From NCBI GenBank assembly GCA_963768415.1, contig CAVYHX010000035.1, positions 1-52,328 on the forward strand: a stretch of DNA of 52,328 bases, in the 5' to 3' direction. The translations under genes were made by a program, and so were the position numbers. Below are positions 1 through 10,936 of this stretch, in pieces (the first letter of the stretch is position 1; each line of letters begins with the position of its first letter). Source of the DNA: CAVYHX01 sp963768415. GTDB lineage: Bacteria; Pseudomonadota; Gammaproteobacteria; UBA9214. Under the pieces are notes generated by a model, which ran no database searches, was not told where the DNA came from, and saw only the letters and a list, made by a program, of their open reading frames with translations.

Positions 1-74
1 GCAAAAAGCCAAAAGCACCTGAATCAGCGTGAGCGAGACAACTGGCTCGGGAGAGTGGTGCAGCCAGATGAGAT

Positions 75-353
75 ATGTGTCGGGTTCATGCAATACGCGA
101 CATGTGTCTTTATCCTGAACTCCACACTCGCTGGGGATGGGCTTTGAGCGAGCAGGGACAGATTGCCGAAGCCATACGGCATTACCAGCTTGCAATGCAG
201 GCAAAACGAAATTATACGCTTGCCTATGCCAGACTGTCCGATCTATATCTCGAAGCCAATCAGCCTGATGAAGCACGAAAAGTCCTTGAGTCGGGACTGA
301 AAGCCAGTCCGAACTCGCGTTCGCTCAAAAGACGGCTGGAGAAGCTTAAATGA
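75..353 (+). CDS. TPR-repeat protein, 3' part
   Basis: This is the C-terminal part of a tetratricopeptide-repeat protein. The readable frame contains about two TPR units: one around WGWALSEQGQIAEAIRHYQL, and a second with the AYARLSDLYLEANQPDEA pattern. It ends in a basic KRRLEKLK tail. TPRs are protein-protein interaction scaffolds, and such proteins are common in exopolysaccharide loci. The repeat pattern starts only around base 110. The preceding codons do not look like TPR and the same frame has stops at bases 28-30 and about 67-69, so the true N-terminus is either outside the window or in another frame after an indel. The partner or pathway cannot be told from this fragment. Confidence 0.6.
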   Translation: MCRVHAIRDMCLYPELHTRWGWALSEQGQIAEAIRHYQLAMQAKRNYTLAYARLSDLYLEANQPDEARKVLESGLKASPNSRSLKRRLEKLK

Positions 354-541
354 TCCAGATAAGCTGTCATGGATGTTTCCCGCACCCATCCCGGCAGGAC
401 GTCAACCCCTCGTTTAGTCCGCACAACAGCTGAGTGATTGCCCGTCGCCGGCCAGACAGATAACCCGGTAGAGCGATGTATGCCTTGCCGGTCCTGACGG
501 CACGGGCTTTTCTGGCTGCACAATCCACGGAACCCGCTGGA

Positions 542-1574
542 TCATGCTTCCGGATTCGCTGCTGATCTTGCTGCGAGATTCATTCCATTTTTTTCCAGGA
601 AGTGCCTGATTTCGCGGGGCGTCATGCTGGTTCCGCCCAGCGTCTCAAAGAAGTAGGAGAAGTAGCGGCGACATTTGTCCAGAAAACGGATCAGGTCCGC
701 CTGGTTTTGTACATAGGGGGTGCCGCCCGGCTGGATGGAAGGTGAATGGAAACTGAATACAAATATGCGTATACCGCTCCTGTACAGGGTACTGGTTAGC
801 CGCCGCATCTCCGGTTCGCTGTAGTCCTCCGGTGAGAGGCGTATGCGCTCCATCAGGCGCAGTCTTGCTACCAGCCCGGACAGTTTTGTGCGGCGCAGCC
901 AGGGATGGGTCAGCCGTGTGTATAGCGCTGTGCCGCCGCTTCGCAGTGCACCCACGTAGCCACCCGTACCGGGCAGACCCAGCAGTTTTCGCTGCTTGCC
1001 GAACCAATAAGGATGGCTGGTGTAAGCCGAGTAGTCCGGTCCCCCGTCCGCACAAAAATTGATGGGGACCGCGGGGCTGATGTCCACTTCGTAACCGAGT
1101 TCTTCGAGAATCTCCCCGGTGTTTGGTCCGAAACCATAACGGCCGGCGAGGTAAGTGACGGGCTGCGTGCCGAAAGACTGGGTAATCTTTTCTGTGAGCA
1201 GGCGCAGTTTCTCCGCTTCCAGGTCTCTGGGCAGATTGCCGGGATAGGAGTTATGCGCATTCACCTCTTCTTCATAAGGTGGTGACACCCAGGGGTGCAG
1301 GTGTGCACCGATGAGGGCACGGCCTGAATCGGCGAAGGTCCTTCAACGGCGCAATTGCAATCTCCTGGGAGGCGATGGGGTAGTCGATGACATAGTTCGG
1401 TACGATGCCGAACTCGTCAAACATCTCCTGGGCCCGGTCAATGTGATGCATATGCTCGACACTCGTGGCATGGCGATTGTGCGGCTTGCTCCAGTCAAAT
1501 TCCTCCTCGGTGTGAATCACCGTGGCCAGGATGGGTCTGGTTTCGGGTGGGAGGAAGATCAGATCACGTTTCAT
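542..1574 (-). CDS. Polysaccharide deacetylase family protein (frame broken once)
   Basis: Predicted polysaccharide (N-acyl-hexosamine) deacetylase, about 344 residues after frame correction. The N-terminal part has the segment TVIHTEEEFDW typical of the WalW-like branch of NodB-type deacetylases. The second part has a IGAHLHPW motif followed by PPYEEEVN and AGRYGFGPNTGEILEELGYE, matching the conserved core of that branch. The reading frame breaks near 1338: PLKDL is followed in the next frame by ADSGRALIGAHLHPW, and removing one base joins them. The gene is last in a minus-strand group after a glycosyltransferase and a GNAT-like protein, which fits modification of an envelope polysaccharide. 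The substrate is unknown. Confidence 0.82.
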
Positions 1575-1769
1575 AACTTTTAGTCTCGCGTGAGAGGCAA
1601 TACCAGCAGGGATGCGTGGTGGGAATAGCGGGCATTGTGTCCTGCACGCTCCCGATGGTGATAGCGGGTATTGTCATGGCAAAATGATATCGAAGTAACT
1701 ATAGTTTTCAGTCCAGTCGGCAAGTGACCATTGGGTCGAGTACCTTATTTGTCTAAATGTGTCCCGAAG

Positions 1770-2631
1770 TCAGAGGTCCAGGGCCACGATTTCCGTGTAA
1801 AGGTTGCTGATGTCGGCCTCGGTAAGTGTAGTCGCTGCGGAAGACCTTGTTGCGAAAGCCGGCGAGTTCGATGCTTGGCCTGGGTACCCTGGTCAATAAG
1901 CGTGATTCGACCCTGGTGAACACAAGACCGTTCTTGAATAGCAAATGATTGCCAAGCGCGATGCGGTATTTTACAAATTGCCCGGGATTGCTGAAGCCCA
2001 GTACGAAAGCACCGGGTAATCCCCTCAAGCGGGTTCTTTTATAGACCACATGGCAAAAGTCACCGGGTCGGCCTACTGCCAGGTGGTTGAGCCAGGGCAA
2101 GTGTCTGTGATCCAGATAGACCCTGGCGTCCTCGGGAGACAGGACCTGCTCGATAGCGTTCGCATCAGTGATTACACGCACACCTGCAAGTAATGAAAAA
2201 GGCCAGGGCGGGTTGGGCCAAACCGCCTGCCGCTCATTCATGGGCTTGAATTTCAGAAATTGCAGCATCTTCGATACCACCTCAGTGGGTGTGAGATCGG
2301 TGAAATGAAAATCGGGCTGGGATGTCAGCGCCATGGCAAGTCGCATGCTCTGGGAACGGTACTGGTCCAGTACGCACCAACTGGTGATGTTGCAAAACCG
2401 CTCGGGTTTGCCGTGGACCAGGCGTTGTGCATAGATGGCACCGATACCACCCACGATTTGTCCATCATCTCGCAACATAAATCCGTTGTTGGGCTTCTCT
2501 ACCCCCCAGTGCTGCCTGAAAGCACTGGCCCATTCATCGGCAGTACGCACGTTACTCAGGTTTCTGGTGAGAAATCGGCAAAAATCCAGGAGATCACTGT
2601 CTTTGATCGGTTCAATCGTTGGCTGGCTCAT
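1770..2631 (-). CDS. GNAT-like acyltransferase (frame broken near C-terminus)
   Basis: Predicted GNAT-fold acyltransferase of about 286 residues. The N-terminal half has the pattern of a GNAT domain: GFMLRDDGQIVGGIGAIYAQ, then CVLDQYRSQSMRLAMAL, which corresponds to the acetyl-CoA binding region. The C-terminal half does not match a domain I recognise. A single extra base near 1820 changes the frame: after YTYR the correct continuation is ADISNLYTEIVALDL and then a stop at 1770-1772. The gene lies between a family 2 glycosyltransferase and a polysaccharide deacetylase on the same strand, so acylation of a sugar is a reasonable inference, not shown. No base composition anomaly is obvious. Confidence 0.65.
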
Positions 2632-2838
2632 TTTTTCAGATTGTCAGACATGAAATTCAATAAACAAAATATCATAAAGAGATAGTAACCGGCCATGTCC
2701 GGGATGGCTGTCTTCAGGACGGTCATACCTGCAAGCGAAAGCGGCTGGGTAACACAGTCACTTCCGGTTGCGGGGGGGGTTGAGCCTGGATGCTGCTGAC
2801 GAGCAGACTTCTCTTTGTTGTACGCTTCTGAATAGCGC

Positions 2839-3754
2839 CTAAGTATGTATTCCCCGCATCTCGCCCAGCATGGCTGCAATGCGTACCAGAAAAAAACGTG
2901 TTTTGGCCCATTGCAGGGAACAGACCGGCGTGAAAGATGTATTTTGCAAGTTTGCGCCACATGTAAAGCGGGATCCGCGCGTGTGTGTGGCGTGTTTTTA
3001 CCCCGGCACGCGAGCGTTGAAAACTTTTCCTGAGCAAGTAGCCAAGTCGGAGGCGGGCCGGGTCTACGTAGTGGTACTGCAATACATCGGGGATATAAAT
3101 CAGTTGTTCACCGGCATTCAGGGCGCGCAACACGAAGTCCGTGTCTTCACCCCCCCCGAGGTTATGTCCCTGCGGTCCCAGTTCAGTGGCAAAGTTGCCA
3201 ATACGATCAAAGACCTCCTTTCTCAGGAACAGATTGCCTCCACCGGGTATCCGGTCCTCCAGACCAACAGGATGTGAAGTTTCCCCATGATCCTGCCGCG
3301 GCACAGGAAGCGGGTAAATGCGGTAGGGGCCTGTGTCGTGGACCCAGGCCGGTTCCGACCCGTCCCAGTCCGGGTGTATGCGGCCGCAAAACAATGCGGC
3401 ATCAGGGTAAGACTCCACTGCCTTGCAAATAGATATCAGGTAATCCTTGTCAACGCGGTGGTCATCATCGACAAATGCAACCAGATCCGATCGGAGTTCC
3501 GGTATGGCGCGATTCAAGGCGTGGGATTTACCCGGGGTTGCTTCTTCAAGCCAGTCGAGTGGCAGCCAATCTTTTGCTGCCACCTGTGTCTGGTAATTCT
3601 GGAGGAAGGCCGCTGTATTGTCCGTACAGGCATTGGCGACCACCAGAACAGTGATCGAACAGTTTATGGGGCGGTGCGCGCGGTTAAGGGAAGCCAGGGT
3701 TCTTTCCAGCAATGCCGAGCGATTGTGGCTACAGATCAGGACAGTGAGATGCAT
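2839..3754 (-). CDS. Glycosyltransferase family 2
   Basis: GT-A fold glycosyltransferase, about 305 residues, expected at the cytoplasmic face of the membrane. The start is placed at MHLTVLICSHNR because this is the usual beginning of the fold. Visible motifs are VLICSHNRS (nucleotide binding), KSHALNRAI, the metal-binding FVDDDH around residue 100, and GGGEDTDFVLRAL, the acceptor/base region. Near base 2900 the frame breaks; in the third frame the natural C-terminus reads RFFLVRIAAMLGEMRGIHT and stops at 2839-2841, as in glycosyltransferases of exosortase-A type loci. It is the first gene of the minus-strand group that continues with the GNAT-like and deacetylase genes. Donor and acceptor sugars are not predictable. 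Confidence 0.88.
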
Positions 3755-4042
3755 CGATATATACAAATCAAGGGAAGTGTCAGGCCTTTACTGACAGGTA
3801 ACAATCATAGTTATGTGCGGCTGGGCGAGGGAAATAGTAACACTTTACTTGCCTGTGTTGCTTGTTCATTACGCGCCCATCGATACGGGGGGCTCACTTT
3901 AGCATGGCGCAACACCACCAGACCCGGATTCCGGCGCAGTTCCTGACAGATGATCGATTTGTTACACTACGGCGCGCGCAACCACATGACCTACGAGACG
4001 TCCGAGTAAAATACAATGGGCCTGCCTTGTCTTGCGTTATCA
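3755..4042. other. Divergent intergenic region, probable promoters
   Basis: This 288-base stretch separates the glycosyltransferase (leftward) from the beta-helix gene (rightward) and must hold both promoters. It contains AT-rich patches near 3800-3850. I could not pick convincing -35/-10 pairs, and no coding frame with recognisable protein sequence is present. Confidence 0.4.
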
Positions 4043-5439
4043 ATGAAAGTCGTCAGATTTCGATCCCTTTTTTCCGGAGTATTTTTCTGGTTGCTTTTTG
4101 CCCACCTGGTTCATGCCGGTCGTGTTCTGGAGGGAAATCCTGCGTAATTATCGCCAGCTTCTCAGGCAGCTGGGCCCGGGTGATACGCTTCAATTACGGC
4201 CAGGAGAATACCGACAGGGGCTGCCCGTTCATCACCTGAACGGACGACCAGACAAGCCGATCCTCATCACCGGCCCGGAGCAGGGGCCGCGGCCGGTTTT
4301 CCCTGGCAGGCCGGGAGCAAATACGGTCAGTATTCTCGATTCCAGTCATGTAACAATCCGCAACCTCGAGCTGGATGGCCTGGGGTTGCCGGTCGATGCC
4401 GTGAAGGCTGAGGGGTATGCGGACTGGGCACATCACATCACGCTTGAGAATCTACTGATACGGGGGCATGGGAATAATCAACAGACGGTGGGTATTTCCA
4501 CCAAGTGTCCCGCCTGGGGCTGGGTCATTCGCGATAACGAGATCATTGGTGCGGGTACCGGTATCTACCTGGGTGATTCGGATGGCAGTGATCCGTTCAT
4601 CGCGGGACTGATCGAGCACAATCTCGTTGTCGATACCCTGGGCTATAACCTGCAGGTCAAGCATCAGAGAAGCAGGCCGGATATTACGGAGTATCCCGGA
4701 GGGCGAAAATGTAACCATCATTCGCCACAATGTCTTCAGCAAGGCGGATGGTGGCTCAGCAGCGCCAATGGCGCGCCCCAACGTGCTGGTGGGTCACTGG
4801 CCACTGTCGGGCCCCGGGATGAATGACCGCTATCTGGTCTATGGTAATTTCTTCTACCAGAACCCCAACGAGGCCCTGTTCCAGGGGGAAGGAAATATCG
4901 CGCTGTACAACAACCTGTTTGTGAATTCCCACGGGGATGCCATCCATATCCAGCCCCACAACGATGTGCCGCGATCAATCGACGTGTTCTACAACACCAT
5001 CCTGTCCACTGGTACCGGTGTTGCTATCCGGCACAGGGAAGGCGAGTCGCCACCCGAACGACAAACGGTGCAGGCCAATGTTGTATTCGCAGCAACGCCG
5101 ATCAGCGGCGGTGAATCAAGGGAGAATATAACGGGACCGCTGGAGGCTGCCGCTGACTATCTGGAACGCCCGTTTGGCCCATTGGGGGAGATGAGCCTTT
5201 ATCCCAAAGCCGGGGTGCGGCAATCAGATGCTAATTGATACCCTGCGTTTGCAGGCCTTTGTCGATTGGAACAAGGACTTTGATGGCCGGCCGCGTGAAA
5301 GATGCTCTCGTGGTGCCTGCTGCGGCAAAGGCGGATTCGTGACTGGCTGCCGCAGCTACAACGCAAGCCGCACCTGGTGAATAGATTAAATCAGGCATTA
5401 TCAATGAAGTTTAACGCGCAAGGCACGGCCAACTGGTAA
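4043..5439 (+). CDS. Secreted right-handed parallel beta-helix protein (frame broken several times)
   Basis: Exported beta-helix protein, roughly 465 residues if all breaks are repaired. The start at 4043 gives a signal peptide (MKVVRFRSLFSGVFFWLLFA, then HLVHAGRV). One extra base near 4142 separates this from NYRQLLRQLGPGDTL, the usual start of the helix in polysaccharide lyase-like proteins. The body has pectate-lyase-like repeats such as SHVTIRNLELDGLG, HITLENLLIRGHG and ALYNNLFVNSHGDAI. A second break lies near 4670. Past 5220 the frame moves again, first to LRLQAFVDWNKDFDGRPR and then to DWLPQLQRKPHLV, which resembles the normal C-terminus of this family. The exact stop (5378-5380 or 5437-5439) is uncertain. 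Such proteins bind or cleave acidic polysaccharides; whether this one is a lyase cannot be seen. Confidence 0.75.
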
Positions 5440-5611
5440 GTGGTGACACACCTCTGCGAGAGGCGTTCATTCAGGCCGGGAATCTCTTGCGGGAGAGCAG
5501 CATATAATGCTGGCCCTTGATGTGGCTCCTGTCCTTGCCGTTGAGGCATTGGTATTCACTGCGCCGGACTTTTTCTTGGGTCTTCGAGAGATGAGGCCAG
5601 AAAAGCGAACG
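5440..5611. other. Intergenic, convergent
   Basis: A stretch of about 170 bases between the end of the beta-helix gene and the 3' end of the acyltransferase. No recognisable gene is seen. Short GC-rich inverted segments occur, but none is followed by a clear T tract. Confidence 0.3.
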
Positions 5612-6724
5612 TTACTTGAAATATTTTCTACTTATTGCCCGCACCGGTTTTTCAACGCATACATAGGTGAGCGCCGCAATGCCAGTTGTGACCAACAATG
5701 CGAAAACAGCCGTTAGGAAAATATGTTGATGAGGATTGACGCCCAGCTTGGGGAGCAGTCTCAGGGACAGGTTTATGACCGGATAATGAAATACGAAAAT
5801 TCCGTAGGATAGGAGTGCGAAGTATTTGACCGGCATACTTTCCAGGAATGTCGATGCACTGCCCATCGCTGCGGATATGAGAAGCAGCGCAACCAGGATG
5901 GGTGTTATTGGAAAGTGATATACAGCATACGGCAGTTCCATATACTCGGCGATTCGTGTTCCCAAGCCCCCACTATCAATGCCATTAGCAACCAAAACGC
6001 AAACCGCCTGAAGAAACGCGAGCCCGCAAACCGACCATTCTTATCACAAACCAGGTACAGCCAGCCGGCAAGTGTCCCCGTGAGAAAATGCGGCAAATAT
6101 GCAAAAAACGACTTCGTTAAAACCAGGTTTTGAATGCCGGAAGTACTCGCATCTGCCAGTGACTGAAAGATAGGCGTGCGCAAGATATGAGAGAAGTATC
6201 ACCGAAATAAAAACTGCCAGGGCGTTTTTCGTGCCTCCTTTTCCGAACCGGAACAGTATCGGCAGAATCAAGTAGAAGTGCATGAAAAACGCCAACACCC
6301 AGAATACCGGGTTTAGACTGTAGTAGAACTCGTTTGAGTAGTTATACAGGAAGGAAAAATGCAGCAATATGTCCGTCCAGCCCTGTGATTCCTTCCAGAC
6401 TTCATTGTGCACGATGAGAGCAAGAAGGCATATGTAGTAAAGCGGCGCGATCCTCAAGAACCGTCTTATCCAGAAGTTCATTGTCGATGGCCACCGCTGT
6501 TCTTGCGCAAGTGCCCGCCAGAACGGAATACTGAGCCCAAACCCACTGAGGACAATGAGTGTAACGATTCCGAAGCGACCGGAAATTTCACCGAAGTCAA
6601 GAAAGTACTCGCTTGAATTAAAGTCGACCTTGTTAAGGTAATTGACAATGAAGACTCCCAGGCAGGCAAGTGCCCGACAACCATCGATACCAATAATGTG
6701 ATTTTCAGGAGTGTGCGATTTCAT
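5612..6724 (-). CDS. Acyltransferase 3 (OafA/YrhL-type) membrane protein (frame broken twice)
   Basis: Integral membrane O-acyltransferase of about 370 residues that would acylate an extracytoplasmic polysaccharide. The start at MKSHTPENH is followed by the family's IDGCRALACLGVFIVNYL segment. The characteristic RRFLRIAPLYYICLLAL motif follows, and then about eight further hydrophobic segments. It ends with FALLSYGIFVFHYPVINL and CVEKPVR, both typical of the family's last helices. Frame breaks lie near 6180 and 5960; across them the three readable pieces are collinear with one family member. It is the last gene of the minus-strand ligase operon. Its base composition is visibly more AT-rich than its neighbours', which may indicate separate acquisition. 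Confidence 0.83.
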
Positions 6725-6871
6725 TTTACGACCCCCCGATTGGTTCGACGCGAACAAGGTTCGTGCAGCACTTCCAGGGCATTGATCTTCCCTCGATATT
6801 TGCCTGCGCGAGCATTGCTGTTGCATGGTCGGCGTTGGGATTCCACAGGACCGAAAACCGCAGGTACGACA

Positions 6872-8126
6872 TTATCGGGTATGAGCATTGATGGCAGCCT
6901 GCCGATGGGCGAGTTGCTTGAGCAGTACCGTGATGATTATCAGATGATAGAGGATGTCCCAGTACGACAATCCCAAAAACATCGCACCCGATGCATAGGC
7001 AATCAAGGAACCCTGCAGCATGAGACTGTAGTTGTGCAGCCATGTGAGTTCAGGGCCTTGTTCGGCCAGTCTTGCAAGCCTTGAGAGACTGATAATGCTG
7101 CCAAGCAATAATGACAGCCAGATCGCGAAGGCGATAAAACCATGTTCAGCCATGATCTCAATATAGCTATTGTGCCAGTCAAGCCCGGTAGTATCTATGG
7201 TCACGTCGCGCCAACCTTCGAAACCCGCGCCTGTCAATGGGTGTTGCACTGCATAATCAAGCCCTGTCTTCCATGTTTCCAGCCGGCTGCTGGCCGACCC
7301 CTCTGTTTCGTAGGCCTGTAGGGTCTGCATTCGTTCGAACCACGTTTGCGGCAGGTATTGAAAGCTGAGGAAGATGCCGCCAAGCACGACGGGTATGGCA
7401 AGGTACTTGCGCTTGCTATGCCATACGAGAAACAGCGTCGTTACACCCAGGCTGAGTAATGCGCCACGTGACCAGGATGAAAGGGCCGAGGCGACGCTGA
7501 GGAAAATCATGCGCCATCAGGATGTAGCGAAGCCGGTTGTCTGTTGTCTCTCGCAGCCACAGAACCAGCAGGGGAATGGTCATGATGACGACAATAGCGA
7601 AGTGGTTGTTGTCGTAAAAATGACTGCCCGGCGGGCCATAAACACGGTCTGAAAAACCGGTCATGAAGGCCCAATAACCGCCCTTCAGCACCAACAGGGC
7701 AAAACAGGTCGCGATCGTAATGATCAGATAGAACAGCTTCTCACGCGAATTGATCAGTATCAGCGTGAGTATCAGGGGAACAAATGTCTTGCTAACCTCG
7801 AAAAACCTGGGCCAGGCCGCCCAGGCGACAATGGCATGATAGGTCGTGAATAGAAAATAACCCCACAGCAACACCAGTAGCACCAGGCGCCAGTCCAGCG
7901 GTGGTGGCCGGATTTCCTCGCGCTTGATGATGAAGGACCAGGCAACCGATAAGCAGACAGCAATGAACATTATCTGGTAAGCCGGTAATGTTGCAATCAG
8001 TTCGGAGCCGTATTTATGCGGGTTCATATAACCAATGACAGTCAGCCCCAGAACGCCCACCCAGGGGCGATAAAGTGCGCCATATAGCAGTGCTGTGAGT
8101 ATCAACAGAATGGCAAGGTCGCGCAC
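6872..8126 (-). CDS. O-antigen ligase-like protein, exosortase-A-associated O-glycosylation ligase type (frame broken once)
   Basis: Polytopic membrane protein of about 417 residues in the Wzy/WaaL superfamily. The N-terminus reads VRDLAILLILTALL and then YRPWVGVLGLTVIGYMNPHK, closely following the pattern of the putative O-glycosylation ligases associated with exosortase A systems (TIGR03097 type). The middle has KGGYWAFMTGFSDRVYGPPGS and FYDNNHFA. After a frame break near 7505 the C-terminal half has the ligase SRGALLSLG motif and a periplasmic LTGAGFEGW region with a conserved DWHNSYIEIMAEHGF. The GTG start at 8126 is one base after the upstream stop, indicating tight translational coupling. 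The reaction is inferred: transfer of a lipid-linked glycan to another molecule in the periplasm. Confidence 0.82.
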
Positions 8127-8127
8127 T

Positions 8128-10936
8128 TCAGGCACTCCCGGTCTGCAACGGTATACGGGGGGCGTTCTGCCGGCCAGCGTCATCCTGGAAGGCGTCAAGC
8201 AGTAGCAGCGTGAAAAACAGCGTGGTAAGCCGCGGTGCTTCGAACGGGCTGCCAACCAGCCCTACGGCAAGAAAGCCGGTGACCGATGCCAACAGGGTGG
8301 CGGCGAACTGGTCACCGCTCCACATGGCGGCAAGCAAGCCGCCTGAATAGCAGAACAAGCAGGAGGCAGAAGGTCAGCAGTCCCAGCCAGCCCTGTTCGA
8401 AAAAGACCTGAACCCACAGGTTCTTGATGTGCCACGGGAGGTGCCCGTGGGTCTTGAAAAACCAGTTGTCGCCGCCCCTGGCAAAGTTACCGTTACGGAT
8501 GAGCTGTGTACCGCTGCTGTCCACCAGGCTGACATTGTCAATATCCACGATCGTGTTTGCAGCCGGGTTGTATAGCGACATTTCCACCGGCCGACGGGAA
8601 AGCCAGTTCCCGCTGCCGACATCACCGCTGTCGATACGGATTTCGGCGTGGTGCCATTGGTTGTCGCCGGCAGGGAAAGGCACCCCCTGCCACTGACAGC
8701 GAAAGGAATTCAGCAGGTGCTTCTCACACACGGGGGCTGACAGCCGGGCCCTGGGGTCCTGGCTGCGCAGGTCCATCGACAGCGAGTAGGTGTGTTGTGC
8801 ATGCACCGCTACACGCTGGGCCATGTACAGGGTGCTACCGGCACCCAGTCGCAAGAAGGTGTTACCGCCCTCCGTTTCATAGCGGTAGGTTGCAGGCAGG
8901 GTATGTGCAGGGCCCTGGTAGAGGTAGGTCACGGGAAAGGTGCCCAGACCCATGCCGAATACCTGTGTCGTCCAGTCATTGTTCATCATCGCGAGGGCAG
9001 TCGACCAGTGGGTCAACCGCGTCTGCGTGTCCTGTTCCACCCGGGCGAGTCGTTGCTGAAAATAGTCGCCGCCCAGCCCGATGATCACCACAGTGCTGGC
9101 CCCCAGCAGCAGCACTACCGGCAACACGAACTTCCAGGCTGGCGGGTTTCCACTTGCCACGTAGCTACGATAGCTGCCGATGCCAAGTACCACGAGGCCC
9201 GCGACGAGTGCAAAGACTCCGCCGCGGGCGATGGTGGTGATGGTCAGATACACCGCGGCCAGAAAGACCAATATCACGAACAGTCGCACCCCGGCCATGC
9301 GGCTGCGCGTGATGAATAGCCACAGGAAGGGGATTGCCATGACCAGGTAGGTCTCGATGTGACCACCGCCAGTGTGCATGCTGGAAAAGCTGGCGGTAAT
9401 GCGGTAGTTGGACGCCAGGTCAAACAGCCCGGCAAACTGCCAGCGTTCCCGCAGACCGATCAGAATCACACTGACGAGACCCAGCAGCATGCCGCTGGTC
9501 AACAGTTGCCGGGCAAAGCGGGCCGGCCATGGCAGAGACCAGCGTAGCAGCAGCAGCAATACCAGGGCCCAGAATCCACCTTTTGCGACACGCAGACTGT
9601 TGTAGGAGCTCCAGTAACTGCTGAAGGCATTGGCATCGACGGGCTGCAGTGGCAGCAGGCCGATCAGCATGCTGATGAAATAAGAGCAGCCAAACAGGCC
9701 TGCTACGACTATGACCGCGGGTGCGAGGGTGGCAGTCAGCTCCCGGTTGATGCCGTGCCACAACGCCATGGCCGTGGTGCACACCATCAGCAGGTCGAAT
9801 TCATCGAAAAAGAAGCGGCCGGTCGAGGGGGCGAGGTTCAGCGCCGGCAGCAGCGCCGGGACGACCAGCAGCCAGACATACGGGTATTTCCAGAGTGCCA
9901 GCACGTATACGGTCAAGCCCGCCCCAAGCCACAGTTCCCAGCGTGGGAAGTTCCACACCAGACAGGCCGCCAGAACGAGCAGGAGCACAGCGGCTGACCG
10001 GAGCAGCCACCCGGCAGTGGTGAGGACTGGTAGTCGATCAGATGCCGGCAAGGGCTGCGCTGCAGCTGACGGGGCTGAGCTGACACCGGTAACGCCCGAG
10101 GTGCGGGCAGCCGCAACCACGGCGTGGACAGGCGCGGGTATCTCTGTGTAATTACCCAGCCATACGCCGGCCCAGATGCCGAGTGGGGCAAAGGCCACTT
10201 CCATCACATCTCGCACCAACAGTACGGTGAACAGCGGGGCTGCCACCAGCACAAAACCGGCCAGGCCGGCCAGCACCCAGATCTTCAGAGTCTGCTGTTT
10301 TCCGGCCAGGCGATAGAGCAAACCCAGCGGTATCCAGAGTATGACACCCTTCAGAACGGTATAGATGTGCTGTTGTGTCGCTGTGAATGCAGCACTGATC
10401 GAGCTGTCATCCCAGCGTGTCGTTATGTCAGCCATGCGCACATCGGTATCCAGCGGGACAACCAGCAGCAGGATCACACCCAACACCAGAGTGAGGTGTA
10501 TGGCGAGTGAATGGTTCTGGAGTCGTGATGACATGGCTTGCATGTAATCGAGTAGCCGCTGTCCTGCAAGCCACCAGGCAAGGAGACCGAGTAAGATGCC
10601 CGCCAGTTGGGCGGTCAGGTGGCTCCATGGCAGCACATCAGCATACAGGTGCTGGTGAGTGAGGTGGACGCCCAGGGTCATCAGCATGAGACCGGCGCAG
10701 AATGTCAGCATGGTCGCGACACGCTGCAAGCGCCGGCGGCCCAGGCGCCAGAACAGCTCTTGCCCTATGAAAGCAAGGGGAACTGTCATTAACAGGAGGC
10801 TGGCTGGACCTATGGTTACGCCGATTGCCGCGGCCTCTGTAAGAGGAGTCCCGGGTGCCAGGCCCAGATAGAGAAACCAGGCCAGGCAGGAGACCGCCGT
10901 GGCGGACAGCAGTCCGGGCAGGGTACGGGTATTCAT
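8128..10936 (-). CDS. Large ligase-like membrane protein with periplasmic carbohydrate-binding-like module (frame broken once)
   Basis: Very long membrane protein, about 935 residues. Residues 1-260 are hydrophobic with VanZ-like segments (ILWIPLGLLYRL, MEVAFAPLGIWAGVWLG). Residues 300-660 form a second multi-helix block like O-antigen ligases, including TTIARGGVFALVAGL and FGMGLGTFPVTY. Residues about 685-815 leave the membrane pattern: GNTFLRLGAG, AQHTYSLSMDLRSQDPRA, NQWHHAEIRIDSG and IVDIDNVSLVDSSG have the pattern of a galactose-binding-like/CBM jelly roll. The chain then returns to membrane helices with WVQVFFEQGWLGLLTF. A frame break near 8345 hides the last 70 residues, which include MWSGDQFAATLLASVTGF. 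The start codon overlaps the previous stop (ATGA), and the stop is one base from the next gene. Function is inferred as glycan polymerisation or ligation. Confidence 0.75.
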
